64,000 bases of DNA from Physcia stellaris (lineage: Eukaryota > Ascomycota > Lecanoromycetes > Caliciales > Physciaceae), in assembly GCA_018902385.1 (NCBI GenBank), contig JABSSW010000024.1:186001-250000 (forward strand), written 5' to 3'. The notes below the pieces were generated by a model. The model did not search any database and was not told the origin of the DNA. It saw only the letters and a list, made by a program, of their open reading frames with translations. Both the position numbers and the translations under genes were made by a program. This document shows positions 9,806 through 21,197 of this stretch, piece by piece; within the stretch, counting starts at the first letter, position 1, and the number at the start of each line of letters is the position of its first letter.

Positions 9806-12800
9806 TCAAGTCAAGCTCATAAAATCACCAGACCCCCCAACCATGAAATCCATAGCGGCAGCTTGTTCATTAGCCTGCCCAAGAACGTCATCAATGTCCT
9901 CCGCCGGCAATCCTTCCGGATTATGCGCCATAACCCCAGCCATCGGATCATCCATAACAGCAGCGTTCTCAGCTTCATGCGACTGCGGTGCAGTAAGAGA
10001 TTCTATGCGTCGGTGCAATCGAACGACCATGACAGCGCGGCTATGATCGTTCTTCGAGAGCTCGAGGATATTCTCCATTTCGGCATTCAAGGCGTCTCCG
10101 AGGCTAAGTTGACATTTATGGCCCCCGACTGGTGGGTCGGGGAATTGGGCTTGCGGTGCGAGGATCATCACGGAGACTACTTCGAGGGCGGACTCGGTGT
10201 CCAGCATCCCATCATGGGTAACGTGAACCATTATCTCGTCGATTAATGTGTCGAGAACGGTTTTTGCACCGAGTATCAGCACTGAGAGTGCGATCTGGCG
10301 ATGCGTGTAGCGAGGTGGCGACACGTGCACCGACGCGACACCATCCCACAGGATCAAAGATTGGACTGTGTGTCTCAACGCAGCCTGCACACCACCGCCA
10401 GGAGTATTCGACCATGTCTCCATTTCCGTCACAGCTGCAGCCTTGTAGCGTTGTTTCTGCCCATGACGTGACAAAATCTCAGTTAGAGGCTTGATGTCAG
10501 CTCGTTGTGGGTGTCTGCGGTGGACATACGCTAGCGCTTCATCCAACGATTTAGCAACAATGGAGAGTACAGCAGAATGCAGAGCTGAAGAGTCACTCGA
10601 GATGGAGCGAGGCTTGAGCAGAGTAGTGAGAGCTGGCATGATAAAGTCAAGGCTCGTCGACTGCTCGGTGGTCTCCAGTAATCTTTGGGCGAACCAATTC
10701 AGACCTGCGACCAGCGAGGGCAACAGGAATGGCTCGAGCAAATATTCTAGACCGTCCTTCAGTGTAGTCATTGCGAGAAATCCGGCTTGGCATGCCCTCA
10801 GACTTTGATCCAGGAGAGTGGCTATGATCATGTGAAAGTCACTGGGGCTAGATGCAGCCATCAGCTCATCATTGATGCCTTCATTCTCATTGAAAAGTCC
10901 CCGTATCCAGGCCCCTAATAGCTTGTTCTCTTTTTCGCTCACATCCTCCAGGCTCTTGGCGCTGGCTGAGTAGGCCATATAATGCATGACAAATGAATCC
11001 AGCGAACTAGCACCCAGCTCGTAGCGCTGCAGGTCGAAACGATGCTGAATGAGCATGACTAAAAGCAAAATGCTCCCAAATTCGTCGTATACAGGTTGAT
11101 GTTCACCCTGGTCCTCATGCATTGGCCAGGAGTCCAACATGTTGCAGAGAGGCTTCAACAGATCATGGATTGAAGTGAATAACATCAGCACATCTAGCGT
11201 GAACGGTCTTCGGGATAAGCCGTTGCATACGATTTTGAGAGTCATGGTATCTTTGGTTGCACAAAGCGATTGCATGATGTCCACGAGCGCCGCCGCGATC
11301 TCGCCGGCATTACCCTCCATGTTCTCGAGCTCTTTGGCGAGCTCTTCTATTCTCGCAGGGTTGGAAGTGCATTGTTCCACTAGCAGATGCTTCACATAAC
11401 GGCCACCAGTGGGCAGATTCTGCATGGGATCTTCGCCAAGGAGGGTCTCAATGCTTGTCTCTGGTATTAGATGATGCAAGGCACAGGCAATCAGAAATTC
11501 GACTCTGGCTTCTGAAAGCATACCGTTCCTGCCAACAGAGTCGAACATTTGTGAGAATGATGGGAAAGCGGCTGGATCGATTTTGGAGAATGCTTGACTA
11601 ATACAGTACTCGACCGTCATCGGCTCGAAGAGCATTGGCGCGTAAATGAGCAACAAGCTCGGTATTTTGTTGACAAGGAATGAACGTAACAGCGTCAATG
11701 TCTCAATCGGCTCTGATCGATACATTGCGTTTGCAAGGGTGTCAAAGGCCGCCAGTATCAGGTCAACGACAAGCGCAGTCACGTCACCCTTGTATCGCGC
11801 CCCAAAGTAAATCATTACCCTTTTATCATCCAACAATGGTCGATCATAGATCATTGCGTTAAGGTAGACGTATGCTCCTGCGCGTGTGTTGACGGGCGAT
11901 GTGTCGAGTACACTTTGCTATTCATCGGAGTCAGCATCTCCACTCTCAGTTAGCCGTTGAGCTACAAGACATTTCCTGAGCTTGTTGCTCCCGTAATAAG
12001 TTTACTGCTCGACGGCCGGGACGAAAATGAGGGCCGATCGCAGCCCTACATTACTTCCTACAAACCCAAAAAAAATTGAGAAGAACATCTGGTCCAATGC
12101 TCCATTCATATCAGTTTATGTTCTCCATTCCCAAGACGTAAAAGCTTGGTCTGACGACGGTGCACCTCTTTTAATGGTACTGAGTTTTGTCCAAGGCGAA
12201 TGAGTCGGAAAAAGAAAGAAAATTTCCAAACCTCGTACCTGAAATGTAAGGGCTCCAAGGTTGACGGTATCCACATCGATATCGGGGTTGGGCGGATGTA
12301 TATCTTCATCGCCGACTAGACCATACTGCTTTTGCCAAAAATCTAGATTTGTGGCTGATGGACGAATCAGAGTCAGTACTTCCACTCTTGGGTAAGCGCT
12401 GGGGCATAAGGACAAGTCTCACGAGTAATCTATTACTGGGACATGTTCTATGCTGCCATGAGAAAGGGGAGGAAAGAGGACAGAAGAGACGTACCAAGCT
12501 GTATGTTAGTCTGCATTGTTTGGTTGATAAGAACACCCAATGAACGGCCAAAAGCTTTCCTTACGCTCTTTTTCTCAACCCGGTGGTTATGGCCTAACGC
12601 TTTCTGCGCAGCATTGGTACCTAGCACAGCAGAAAGAAGGTATCCTAGAGATTCCGAGCCAGGGTACATGGATATCCAGGGAATTAGGCAGTGAATTATT
12701 GCAAAGACTTCCCTACCCGTCTTGAGTAATCCTTTAGAGATCTCTGAAATCAGCAATTGAACTATCATCGCTGTCATGGTCGGCCTGTGCATATTATTGG

Positions 12801-13140
12801 CATCCAGTAAGTTCTGGTCATAGAAAGTTGGCTGACCGCCAAGATCTCGGGGACGTGGCAATAACGAGGATAGGACGTCCGCAACACTGAAGAATTTCAT
12901 CGACAGTAGTTCTAGAACATAAAGCGGAAGCCGAGGGTCATTGGTCAGGGCAGGCTTAGATGTAAATATAGAGTTGGCCAACTTTTGACCATGTAACGAG
13001 CTTTGCTTTTGAAATGCGATGAAAATCGTTCTAAACTTCTCCTGAGTCAAGCGCCTCCGCAGACAAGCCTCGAAGAAGTTCGACATACTCGGCCCATCCG
13101 AAACTGAGCATCCAGAGGAAGAGGACAAGGATGAAATCAT
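9806..13140 (-). CDS. NUT1: Mediator complex subunit 5 (Nut1/Med5)
   Basis: Mediator tail subunit that relays activator and repressor signals to RNA polymerase II in the nucleus. Three exons join cleanly: 13140-12495, 12354-12239 and 11917-9806. Together they encode about 957 residues, normal for filamentous-fungal Med5. Diagnostic segments are the N-terminal FFEACLRRRLTQEKF, the middle DIDVDTVNLGALTFQ, RAGAYVYLNAMIYDRP, and SRRPFTLDVLMLF with VYDEFGSILLLVMLIQHRF. The C-terminus is short and ends DFMSLT. An alternative start (MSNFFEA) lies 18 codons downstream at 13086. Both introns carry an introner-like module at their 3' ends. There are no frameshifts, and the gene appears intact. Confidence 0.92.
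11918..12238 (-). repeat. NUT1: Introner-like module in Med5 intron 2
   Basis: The intron is 321 nt. Its last 70 nt or so contain GTCTTGTAGCTCAACGGCTA, then GTGGAGATG, then CTGACTCCGATGAATAG, which is the same block order as the NLR copies. The upstream 250 nt are unrelated, so the module either landed in a pre-existing intron or the intron later grew on its 5' side. Confidence 0.7.
12355..12494 (-). repeat. NUT1: Introner-like module in Med5 intron 1
   Basis: The intron is 140 nt with donor GTACGT. Its 3' half contains GACTTGTCC, GCCCCAGCGCTTACCC, GTGGAAGTA and CTGACTCTG, ending in CATCAG. The 22-nt distance from CGCTTA to CTGAC is the same as in the 31.1-kb copy. Confidence 0.75.
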
Positions 13141-14187
13141 GACAGCTCGTTTAAGGCAACCAACAACACTATATGATATAAAAGTAAATTCGATGACGAT
13201 TTGGTTCCGCAGTCGGGCTACCACATTTTCATGTCGTCTTAATGATCAATTCTGCCCAGACTGAGAAGTTTGTTGTGATTCATGGTAGCAGAGCCGTCTA
13301 TTCGGCTCATTGCCTTAGCAGCTCAGGTTGACTTCGATCCAGCATTGATTTCCAAATCGTTGAGTATTAGACGCGTTGTAAGCTGTGAGCCTACGAGGTA
13401 CGTGGGACGAGCCATGCCAGCGGCTGCGCCTAGCGGCTATTTTCCCGCAGTCTGGGGCACAGCATCGTGATCCCAGGCTCCATCACAGCTTATCTATTGT
13501 CTAGTCAAATGCCTTCGGTCCTCTGGGGCAATTCGAGTCCGCAAGCATTCTAGCAATATGACGCTGAGCCTGGACCTCTATTCGACCTGGCCCCTCTAGA
13601 AGCCCTCAGTGTTGAGTCTTTCGGAACGAGTCACCAGATCCGAGTCCTAAGCCCTTTACAATGTCAAGAGACTACATGATCAGATTAGGCACTTTCGAAC
13701 TGCGGCCTACCTTAGCGGACGTGCGCAAAGGCTGCAAATCTCACTGACCTATCGTGCTTTGTCGTGGAAGGTAGGGCACAATTCGCAGGAACAGCAGTAA
13801 TGGTTCCACTCTAGTCTCCCAGCAGCGACAACAATCAGTATGTATTCCATTTGAGTGTGTGCCGTAATAGCTGCTCTGCGCTCACTGCTAGATGATTAGG
13901 AGAGATGAGCAACATGGAAGCAAGCGCTGACCCAAGAATGCCGACCAACCACTGCAACGAATACACTGGGCAGCATTGGCGTTGGGCAGGAAATAGGAAG
14001 CAGAGCTTAGAACATTAGGTTGTTCTTGGGATGACATTGTGATGTCGAGCTACCAAGAGCAATGGGGAAATACACAAGTATGCTACCTGAGCGCCTGCCC
14101 AGAGAAAGCTGGTGCACGATCGTCTGTTTTAGGCATCAAGTGATCAATGGCTAACAGATCCTCCATCCACAACTTTCAAGTCGTCAA
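13141..14187. other. Intergenic, Med5 promoter side
   Basis: Divergent or unassigned spacer upstream of Med5 and downstream of the rhodopsin-like gene. Short frames such as 13282-13470 have no domain support. I see no repeats or RNA genes. Confidence 0.5.
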
Positions 14188-15496
14188 TCAGCTGAAGTCC
14201 ACCATTACATCTCTTCTTACGTATACACCCTCCTTTGGCAGCTTCGGCAGAATGTACTCCTTACTGCCATTCCCTCTTATCATCCCGTCCGTGTCGGTGA
14301 AAGGGTCTTCCTCATCCGGAGTAACGCGCTCTGCACCAGCGTAGTGTTGTGTCCGGTCAGAGTTGCTACCGCCATGCCCGCCGGCTTCGAAAGATGTGGC
14401 TCCGTGTGTCACTGGTTTCAGTGGCCACGCCTTGTTGGAGCGTTTGGATTGGGCAGACGAGTTATTTCGTCGGGTGAAGGCAGAGGCTCCTCGGCTGGAC
14501 CGCGTGTTGATAAGAATACGGAAGGACGGAAGACACGAGACTACAACAGCTATCAAACGAATCGTCAGCCATCGCTTATCTAAATATGATTTCTGCTAGA
14601 ACGTCATACCAATGCTTGCTTCGATCATGGACCACAATGCCAACCAGACTGGATCAACATGGTGTATGGAAGCACTTGTCTCGACAACTCGGACAATGGC
14701 GAAAATGATGATAACCAAGCCTAGCGAGAAGATACCGGCGAGTGCCGATTTTTGCTTTCGATTGATTTGCAAGTTCCACAGGAGCCGGAGTGGCAGAGCC
14801 ATAATGAGTAAATCGCAAACAATGTCTACTGCCGTTGAGTAGTACAGGCTGAAATTGGAGACCCAGATGTCGCGCCTCGTTTCGCAGGCCCCTACAGCCG
14901 TTAGCCGTAATCCTTTGTCCAACGCGGGACAAGTTCAATGTACCGAGAATGAAATAATTCGAGATGGGGCTACACGAGGCTAATTGCGTCGCCCAACAGC
15001 CAAGATATGCGATCAGTGCAAAGCCTGACACGAGCCTCCACCAAAACAATTGGTTCGGAAGACCCGCGAATAGATTCTTGTAGTACAACAGAAACGAGAA
15101 CTTCACGGCCCAAAGCGTTGTCCAGAAGCAGCAGATGATGGCGAATTGTAATTTCAAGAATTGTGTCGCTCGCGCCAGGAAGCCAGGCGGTGGGGGCGCG
15201 CCGGCTATCACTGCCTCAAGCTCGAACATGGTGTATGTAATCTGGTTGTACATCACAGCCATGCAGAGGAGTATGATAATGGCCAGGTACACACATGCAT
15301 CGTCGAGGAAAAGCCGCCGGTACACATGAATTCGAATGCCTGTCCTAACAATGGTGAAGAGAATGGCGATGCTAACCGATAGCCAGATCAGTGCCTACAG
15401 TGCACGTCAGCAAGCTTGGTCAACACTGTTTCCCGAATATCAAACCAGGAGAAGAGTAGGACTCAACCCTCCAACCGAGTTCACGAGCTTCATCAT
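14188..15496 (-). CDS. Fungal rhodopsin-like (PTH11-type) integral membrane protein
   Basis: Predicted seven-helix plasma-membrane protein of the fungal 'rhodopsin domain' family; ligand unknown. It starts at an ATG pair at 15496/15493. The donor of the first intron (GTTTGA) is weak, so the N-terminus is uncertain. Helices are visible in LWLSVSIAILFTIVRTG, ACVYLAIIILLCMAVMY, FAIICCFWTTLWAVKFSFLL and LVSGFALIAYLGCWAT. After an intron near 14892-14946 (GGTACATT to GGCTAACGGCTGTAG) comes the family signature SNFSLYYSTAVDIVCDLL, then LPLRLLWNLQ, LAGIFSLGLVIIIFAIVR and WLALWSMIEASIGM. The last exon gives a basic then acidic cytoplasmic tail ending VRRDVMVDFS at 14188. It resembles the gene at 48748-50292 in fold but not closely in sequence. 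Confidence 0.8.
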
Positions 15497-16521
15497 TGCA
15501 CTCTCGAGTAAGCGAAACGGAGGAGTTCAAGGTCGGAGAGGTGAAAACATTGTCAAAAGTAAGGCGAGTGTTGTTTGTGATAGCTCCCTTGCGGTGTTAG
15601 GATCTCCCTTGCGCTAAGGACGATATGGGAGAAGCCAGACAAAACGCAAACGGAAATTGACAGCGCTTGTGAGTAAGCGGCCCGTTGACGATTGACACAC
15701 ATTTTTCGTGCCTCTTGAACTCAATAAGAGGCGTGTTTTCTTTCATGATGCAACTTTAGGATCTCGTTGCTATTGTCTCCCGATCCTCTACAGCCCTTGC
15801 ATGCAGGCGAAGGAGATCTCGTGGTCATGTGACTTTGGTCGACATCCCTGCATGTAACACATCTGCAGGTAGCCGCGAAGGAGAGGACGGAGAACGTTAC
15901 ATATGATAAGCCGTTACGTCGTCAAGACATCTGTTCACTTTGAATACCTAATCAGCAGTCCGACAACCAACGACATGTTCACTCACGTCCAGCTCAATGC
16001 GGGTGGTTTGCACTTTACAACAGCTCCATCATTGAATCTTATAGCTGCAATAATTCTGAACAAGGTGCATGATGCTCGTACGTCATGGAGGTGCAGATGC
16101 GGATTTGCTCGTCCGACCAACCGATTCAAGGAGACCATACATCAGGTATCGCTGTCCCACCTCTTCAAGATCCCTAGGCGCACCATGGAAAATCTCAGCC
16201 ATGACCTCCTCAGTGCAACTACCCGTTGCATATATGTAAGATTGGCGAAGCATACCCCATCGTCTATTGCCATTGTAACACTACAATCCTGTCACCTGCG
16301 TTTTTCGGTCTGATCCGGCCTCCGGACCTGCTCAATACTCGGAAAGATTCTTGAAAGTCTTATCGTCATGGCGCACAGATCTAATAACAGGCCATGGCCC
16401 CCACGTGGCCTGGTATGTTTCCAAAGGAATGCGGGGGTTGTCAGAGCTTCCAGCTCCCCTCATCATATTCTGTTTGAGCGCTGCTGTCTGCCCATGCCAT
16501 ACGCAGAAAAGCACCTACACA
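15497..16521. other. Divergent promoter region
   Basis: About 1 kb between the divergently transcribed rhodopsin-like gene and the FAD oxidase gene, presumably holding both promoters. A plus-strand frame at 15903-16313 (136 codons) has no recognisable domain and is not called. I see no repeat or RNA gene. Confidence 0.5.
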
Positions 16522-18332
16522 ATGTGGCATCTTCTACTCCTATCTCTCTCGTCGTTTGCCTCCGGTAGGAGTAAATATGACGGCTTCCCGAAAAGGGCTA
16601 TCGAAATTGGGCCAAGATGTGTACGTTGAGCACAATTGCAGAACTAGAGGGTAGCTAATCTAGGAATTATTCAGTGCTCAGCATTAAAAAACTCATTTGG
16701 CTCTCACGCTGGAGATGTGCTTGTATCGCGTAATACCACCCAGTTCACGACTCTGCAGAGTGGGGAATTAGGATATTGGACCCAGCAGGAGGCCTCCCTA
16801 GTACCTAGTTGTAGGATTACACCAACGTGTACAGAAGATGTATCCTCCGCCATTAAAACTCTTGCACGGGCAAACTGCCAATTTGCCATTCGTGGAGGCG
16901 GTCATATGTCTTGGGCTGGAGCCGCGAACATCCAGGACGGCGTGACGATTGACCTTAGTCAAATGAACACCGTCATTGTCAATGACGACGAAAAAGTCAC
17001 ACGAGTCGGTCCCGGCGCTAGATGGGCAGATGTTTATTCCAAATTGGCTCCAATGGATCTTTCGGTTGTCGGCGGCCGTGTGAGTGATGTTGGAGTAGCT
17101 GGTCTTACGCTTGGAGGTCGAGTCATTCAATAGGTATCGAAGCCTAGGTATTAAGGCTGACATCTTTCTAGGTGGTAATTCGTTCTTTGCGCCTCGTTAT
17201 GGGTTCGCTTGCGACGGTATCGGTAATTTCGAAGTCGTCCTAGCATCCGGCAAGACCATTGACGTTAATCTCCATTCAAATCGCGATCTGTTCAAGGCGC
17301 TCAAGGGTGGCAACAACAATTTTGGAATAGTCACGCGCTTCGATTTTCGGACATTCAAGCAAGGTCAAGTGTGGGGAGGCTTCATCTTTCATCCGTACCA
17401 AACACTACCATCCCAAGTCCAAGCCTTGCAAGACTTCACATCGGCTTCTGGCGCGGGATCTGATCCGTATGCCGCCGTGATCAACGCTTATATTTTTGGT
17501 CCCACTGGACCTGAGGTCATCGCCAATCAATATACCTACACCAAGCCGGAACCCTATCCACAGATTCTTCTAGACTTCACCAATATCGAACCAAAAATCT
17601 CAAATTCGATGCGAGTTGCCGATCTCTTGAATATTACGGATGAAGTCGGCGCCGGGACACCGAACGGCTATCGGTAAGCTTATTCACCTGACATCGTTTC
17701 GCATGAAGACATGATACTGACAGACAGGAAACATTAAGCCAGCTTTTTGGGACCGCAACCGTCGCCAACAACGTCACGATTTTCACCAAGATTCTGGAAA
17801 TTGCAGAACAAGTCTTTCGGCCGATCAAGAACGTGACTGATTTCCAATCCAGCGTCGTGCTGCAACCCATCCCTCGGACAATCACAAGCAAAGGCGCTGA
17901 GAACGGCGGTAACGTTTTAGGCCTCGATGGGAGCGAGGATCTGGTCTGTAAGTTCTGCCCCTTTTCCATTCCCCCTCCCCTCACCTCTTACATATTTCAA
18001 ACCGACACCTCCCCTTCACCGCTCAGACAGAACCCAGCTAACCCCATTCTCACACCCTAGTCCTCGATCTCACGATCCAATGGTCTCTTGCGCGTGACGA
18101 CCTTACCATCAACACCGCCGCCGAATCCTTTCTCCGCCAGTCCATCGCGTACGCTAGATCCGAGAACCTATACAACGAGTTCCTGTACCTGAATTATGCG
18201 CTCCAATCCCAGGATCCGATTGCTGCATACGGTGCCTGGAATCAAGAGTTTCTGAGGAGGGTGGCTAGGAAGTATGATCGTACGGGTGTGTTTCAAAGAT
18301 TGGTGCCGGGGGTTCAAGCTTTGGAGGGATGA
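16522..18332 (+). CDS. Secreted FAD-linked oxidase (BBE-type, FAD_binding_4)
   Basis: Flavin-dependent oxidoreductase of the berberine-bridge/6-hydroxynicotine-oxidase type; substrate not predictable. Five exons fit in phase: 16522-16620, 16675-17116, 17172-17673, 17724-17947 and 18061-18332. The protein begins with a signal-peptide-like start (MWHLLLLSLSSFASG). The PCMH FAD fold follows, with the flavin-binding loop AIRGGGHMSWAGAANIQDG, whose His is the usual flavinylation site. Then come VGPGARWADVYSKL and LSVVGGRVSDVGVAGLTLGG, and after the intron NSFFAPRYGFACDGI and LKGGNNNFGIVTRFD. The C-terminal BBE-like end is ARKYDRTGVFQRLVPG. Asn-X-Ser/Thr sites suggest a glycosylated exported enzyme. 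Such oxidases are common in secondary metabolism, but I see no backbone synthase nearby. Confidence 0.85.
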
Positions 18333-19060
18333 GGAAGAGTTGACGTGCTGTTAGGTCGTGAAAGTGAAGGAAGGGAGGAAGGGAGGCTGGCGTTTAGATA
18401 CAAGGATGAGTTCAATGCCCAGCTTCGCTCTCTCACTTGTGGTTCAGCTATGAGCTCACTGTTCTAATTCAAGCGGTTGCGTGACTGCTTGGTCACCTCT
18501 CGATTCACAGTAGTGAATCGAACTATTCCCAGCCAATGTCACTGCGTTTGTTCACTAGCCATACCGTGAAGCGGTCCCGTGACTGCTTGGTCATCCCTTC
18601 AATCACCGCAAATAGCGACCATGCTCGAGTACTTAAAGCCCTCTCCCTCCCACCTCCTCCATCCGTTTTACATATTCAGCAACCGGCACTCCTCTATACT
18701 AAACACCTCCTCATATCAAGTACTTCTTCTACCAAATCTCCTCTATACCAATACTCCTATATCCTCTCACGCCTCTGTGTTATCACGCTAGCCATAGCCT
18801 ACACATAGCCAGCCATATCTCCTCCGTCTCTGGCGTCTTACCCTTAGCCTCCACCATATATACGATCTTCCTCTCACTTCACTTATCACGCTATTCCACC
18901 ATCTCATCAACGCGCTCAAATACTCCTTGCAAGTAGTGCAATTGCCGTAACCCTTGATCGGTATGTGCCCGGTTTGACGTGCGGAGAGCCGGGATTAGCT
19001 GACGGAGATTAGATATATAACACCTTCAACCACCACAGTCTCACTCATACGTACGGGGTC
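18333..19060. other. Spacer with a 38-nt direct repeat
   Basis: Downstream of the oxidase. Two diverged copies of a segment of about 38 nt start AAGCGGTYSCGTGACTGC at 18471 and 18569 (98 nt apart). A CT-rich, AT-rich tract follows at 18640-18900. No gene is called; frames at 18536-18808 are low complexity. Confidence 0.5.
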
Positions 19061-20591
19061 ATGCGAGACGTTTCGCAGTCACTTCAGTACGGCCAAGATG
19101 CTTCGGGTAATCAGATGAGAGCCTGCTTCATACCTCTGCCCGGCTGTGTGCTAGTTGACGGCAAGCCATCACAGTACATCGCGTTTGTCCAATGCGATAG
19201 CCAGGAACATCTGAGGGAATAAGGTGACGTTGGTCAAATGATCTTCGAACTGCCGGAGGACAAGGACTTCAAGCCTGTCGGTTGGCGTTTCATTGTGCGA
19301 CCGGCACTGCCAAATTGCGAGGCGCCAGGGAATCTTACTATTCAAGTACGCCGTCGCAAGGGTGACGATTTCGAGGTACCTACAGAATCCCATCCTCATC
19401 CCGCTATGATGTCGATGGACGTATACCTATGGCCAACAGTCTCCGACGTCTCACCTCGACGTCTTGTCAACGCCGCGAATCTGATCCGGCAGCCCAATCC
19501 TGAGATAAAGGAACTGCAGCGTTTCGTCGAAGCACTCGACTTATCGGAAGATTGCGACTACGTGAGTCCTTTCGCCAAGCATCAGGCCATCAATGACGAA
19601 GAAACGGAGGCAATTCTTCAGCCCTTGTCTGTCTCCCAGCGTGACGCATTCTTCCACATAGTCAATTCCAAGCATCGGATTGTGCTTATCCAGGGACCAC
19701 CAGGTGAGTAATCTATCATTCCTTCTCTTATCGCTTTGCGAGACTAGAGTAATCCCACTAATCATTACTGCTTCACTAGGTACCGGCAAGACTGAACTAG
19801 CTACCAAGGTCACTAAAATTTTGAACAAATTGCGAGAGACTTGTCTGGGCTGTGGACCTAGCAACGTTGCTACCGACAATTTAGCCTCTGGGTGCAATGA
19901 GGCTTATCCGGAAGCACGCGCACTCCGTCGGCACGCCAAATACTTCGAGAACAAAAGTCTCAAGCAAGGCGAAGCCAAAGCGTACTACGATGAGCACCCT
20001 GACGAGATCCCTCAACGTGAAGAAGTGCAACGTCAAGAATTCAACGACGCCGGACTCGATCCCCAAATTATCGAGGAAGCACGGCTTTTCTATAACCTCC
20101 TTTTGACTATGTTAGAGACTGATTATGGCTGGCAAGGAAGCAAGAAGTCTCGAGAGATGTTCAAGCACATGGGCACCTGGCTCCGCTCCCTCGAGACCGC
20201 AGGCCTTATCCACAGTCTTGGTCAAGAAACCAAGGATACAACCGAGAAGGCTGAGGACAAGTATGCTGCCTTCCGTGCTGCGGTGAAATCAAGCATGCTT
20301 CATGACAAGACTCGGGAAGAACTGGCTGAGTTCAAGAAGCTTGAGAAGGAAGTTTTCGAGGACACCATGAGGCAGGCATACCTCATATTCAAAGCTGCCG
20401 ATACAGACCTCAGTCGATTTGTCAGACCTAGTGTCATTCTTATCGACGAAGGGTGTCAGGCAACCGAGCTGGAATCTCTGCTACCGTGGATTCATAATTC
20501 CGACACCGTTCAGCAGATGATTATCATCGACGATCCACAGCATCTGTTGCCAGACGAAAAGTTGTCATCCAGAATCACTCGACAGAATTGA
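19061..20591 (+). pseudogene. Truncated SF1 (UPF1-like) helicase, N-terminal part
   Basis: This carries the N-terminal half of a superfamily-1 RNA/DNA helicase. An ATG at 19061 opens a frame (MRDVSQSLQYGQ) that hits TAA at 19220-19222. A second ATG at 19238 continues in the same frame as MIFELPEDKDFKPV. Motif I is split by an intron between 19705 and 19780: GPPG, then TGKT. Motif II is VILIDEGCQATELE, and motif III is degenerate (IIIDDPQHLLPD instead of GDPQQLPP). The frame then ends at 20591, and motifs IV to VI are absent downstream. The intron signals are intact (GTGAGT to CACTAG), so decay may be recent, or a shortened protein is made from 19238. It overlaps in content with the helicase piece at 24125 on the other strand, so it is not simply its missing half. 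Confidence 0.7.
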
Positions 20592-20744
20592 AGACTATGA
20601 TTGAAAAGTGTGGCGCTATACTCTTCTCCCTGTTGAGGAGAAGAGTAAGATGTTCGACATCATTGGCGACGACTGCTATCATAGGGCAACTATAGCTCTT
20701 CTTATAACCTTACTTCCGAACATAAGACACATTGCATCACAAAG

Positions 20745-21197
20745 ATGGATGACGGTGGCAATGGAGATGTTAAACCAACGATCAAGAAGCTCGAACAATT
20801 GATGAAAGACAAGGGGGGCTTCAATACGGCGGAGGTGGAGGCAGTGAACGCATGTGGGGAAGGACTGACACTTCGATCCTGGCGAGACGTCAGCATCGCC
20901 GTCAGCCGCAAACACATGCACAAGGAAGAAGGTCGGTTTCGGGAGAGCGAGGAAGACTGGGATCACGAAGAGGACGACGACGAGATGGAGGATTTGCAGG
21001 CGGGACACGGCTCACACGTTGCCGGCGCCGTGTACGCGCGAAGCATCCGGGAGGGAGATGGGATGCTGGCGAGCACGCGGCAGAAGTTCCGCCGCGTGAG
21101 CGAAAACTGGCATCGAGTGTTGGGCTTCGAAGTGCCTGGGGCCAGCACGGCCGTCTCAGGCAAACGCAAAGGTGGAGGCAGTGATGCGAGAGACTAA
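20745..21197 (+). pseudogene. Relic of fungal RecQ-like/telomere-linked mobile helicase protein
   Basis: An open frame of 150 codons (MDDGGNGDVKPTIKKLEQ to GGGSDARD). The segment LTLRSWRDVSIAVSRKHM, an acidic stretch, LQAGHGSHVAGAVYARSI and KFRRVSENWHRVLGFE resemble, from memory, the module that precedes the RecQ-like helicase in many fungal transposon-borne or telomere-linked helicases. No RecQ helicase motifs follow. The frame ends at 21197, and further related-looking sequence (TNVVPKSFTSEQ) follows until about 21264. I therefore read it as a remnant. Family assignment rests on pattern recognition only. Confidence 0.5.

Noticed and set aside
15903-16313. 136-codon plus-strand ORF
   Set aside because: No recognisable domain, sits in a divergent promoter region, and composition looks random.
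14188-18332. Rhodopsin-like gene plus FAD oxidase considered as a secondary-metabolite cluster
   Set aside because: No polyketide synthase, peptide synthetase, terpene cyclase or pathway regulator nearby.
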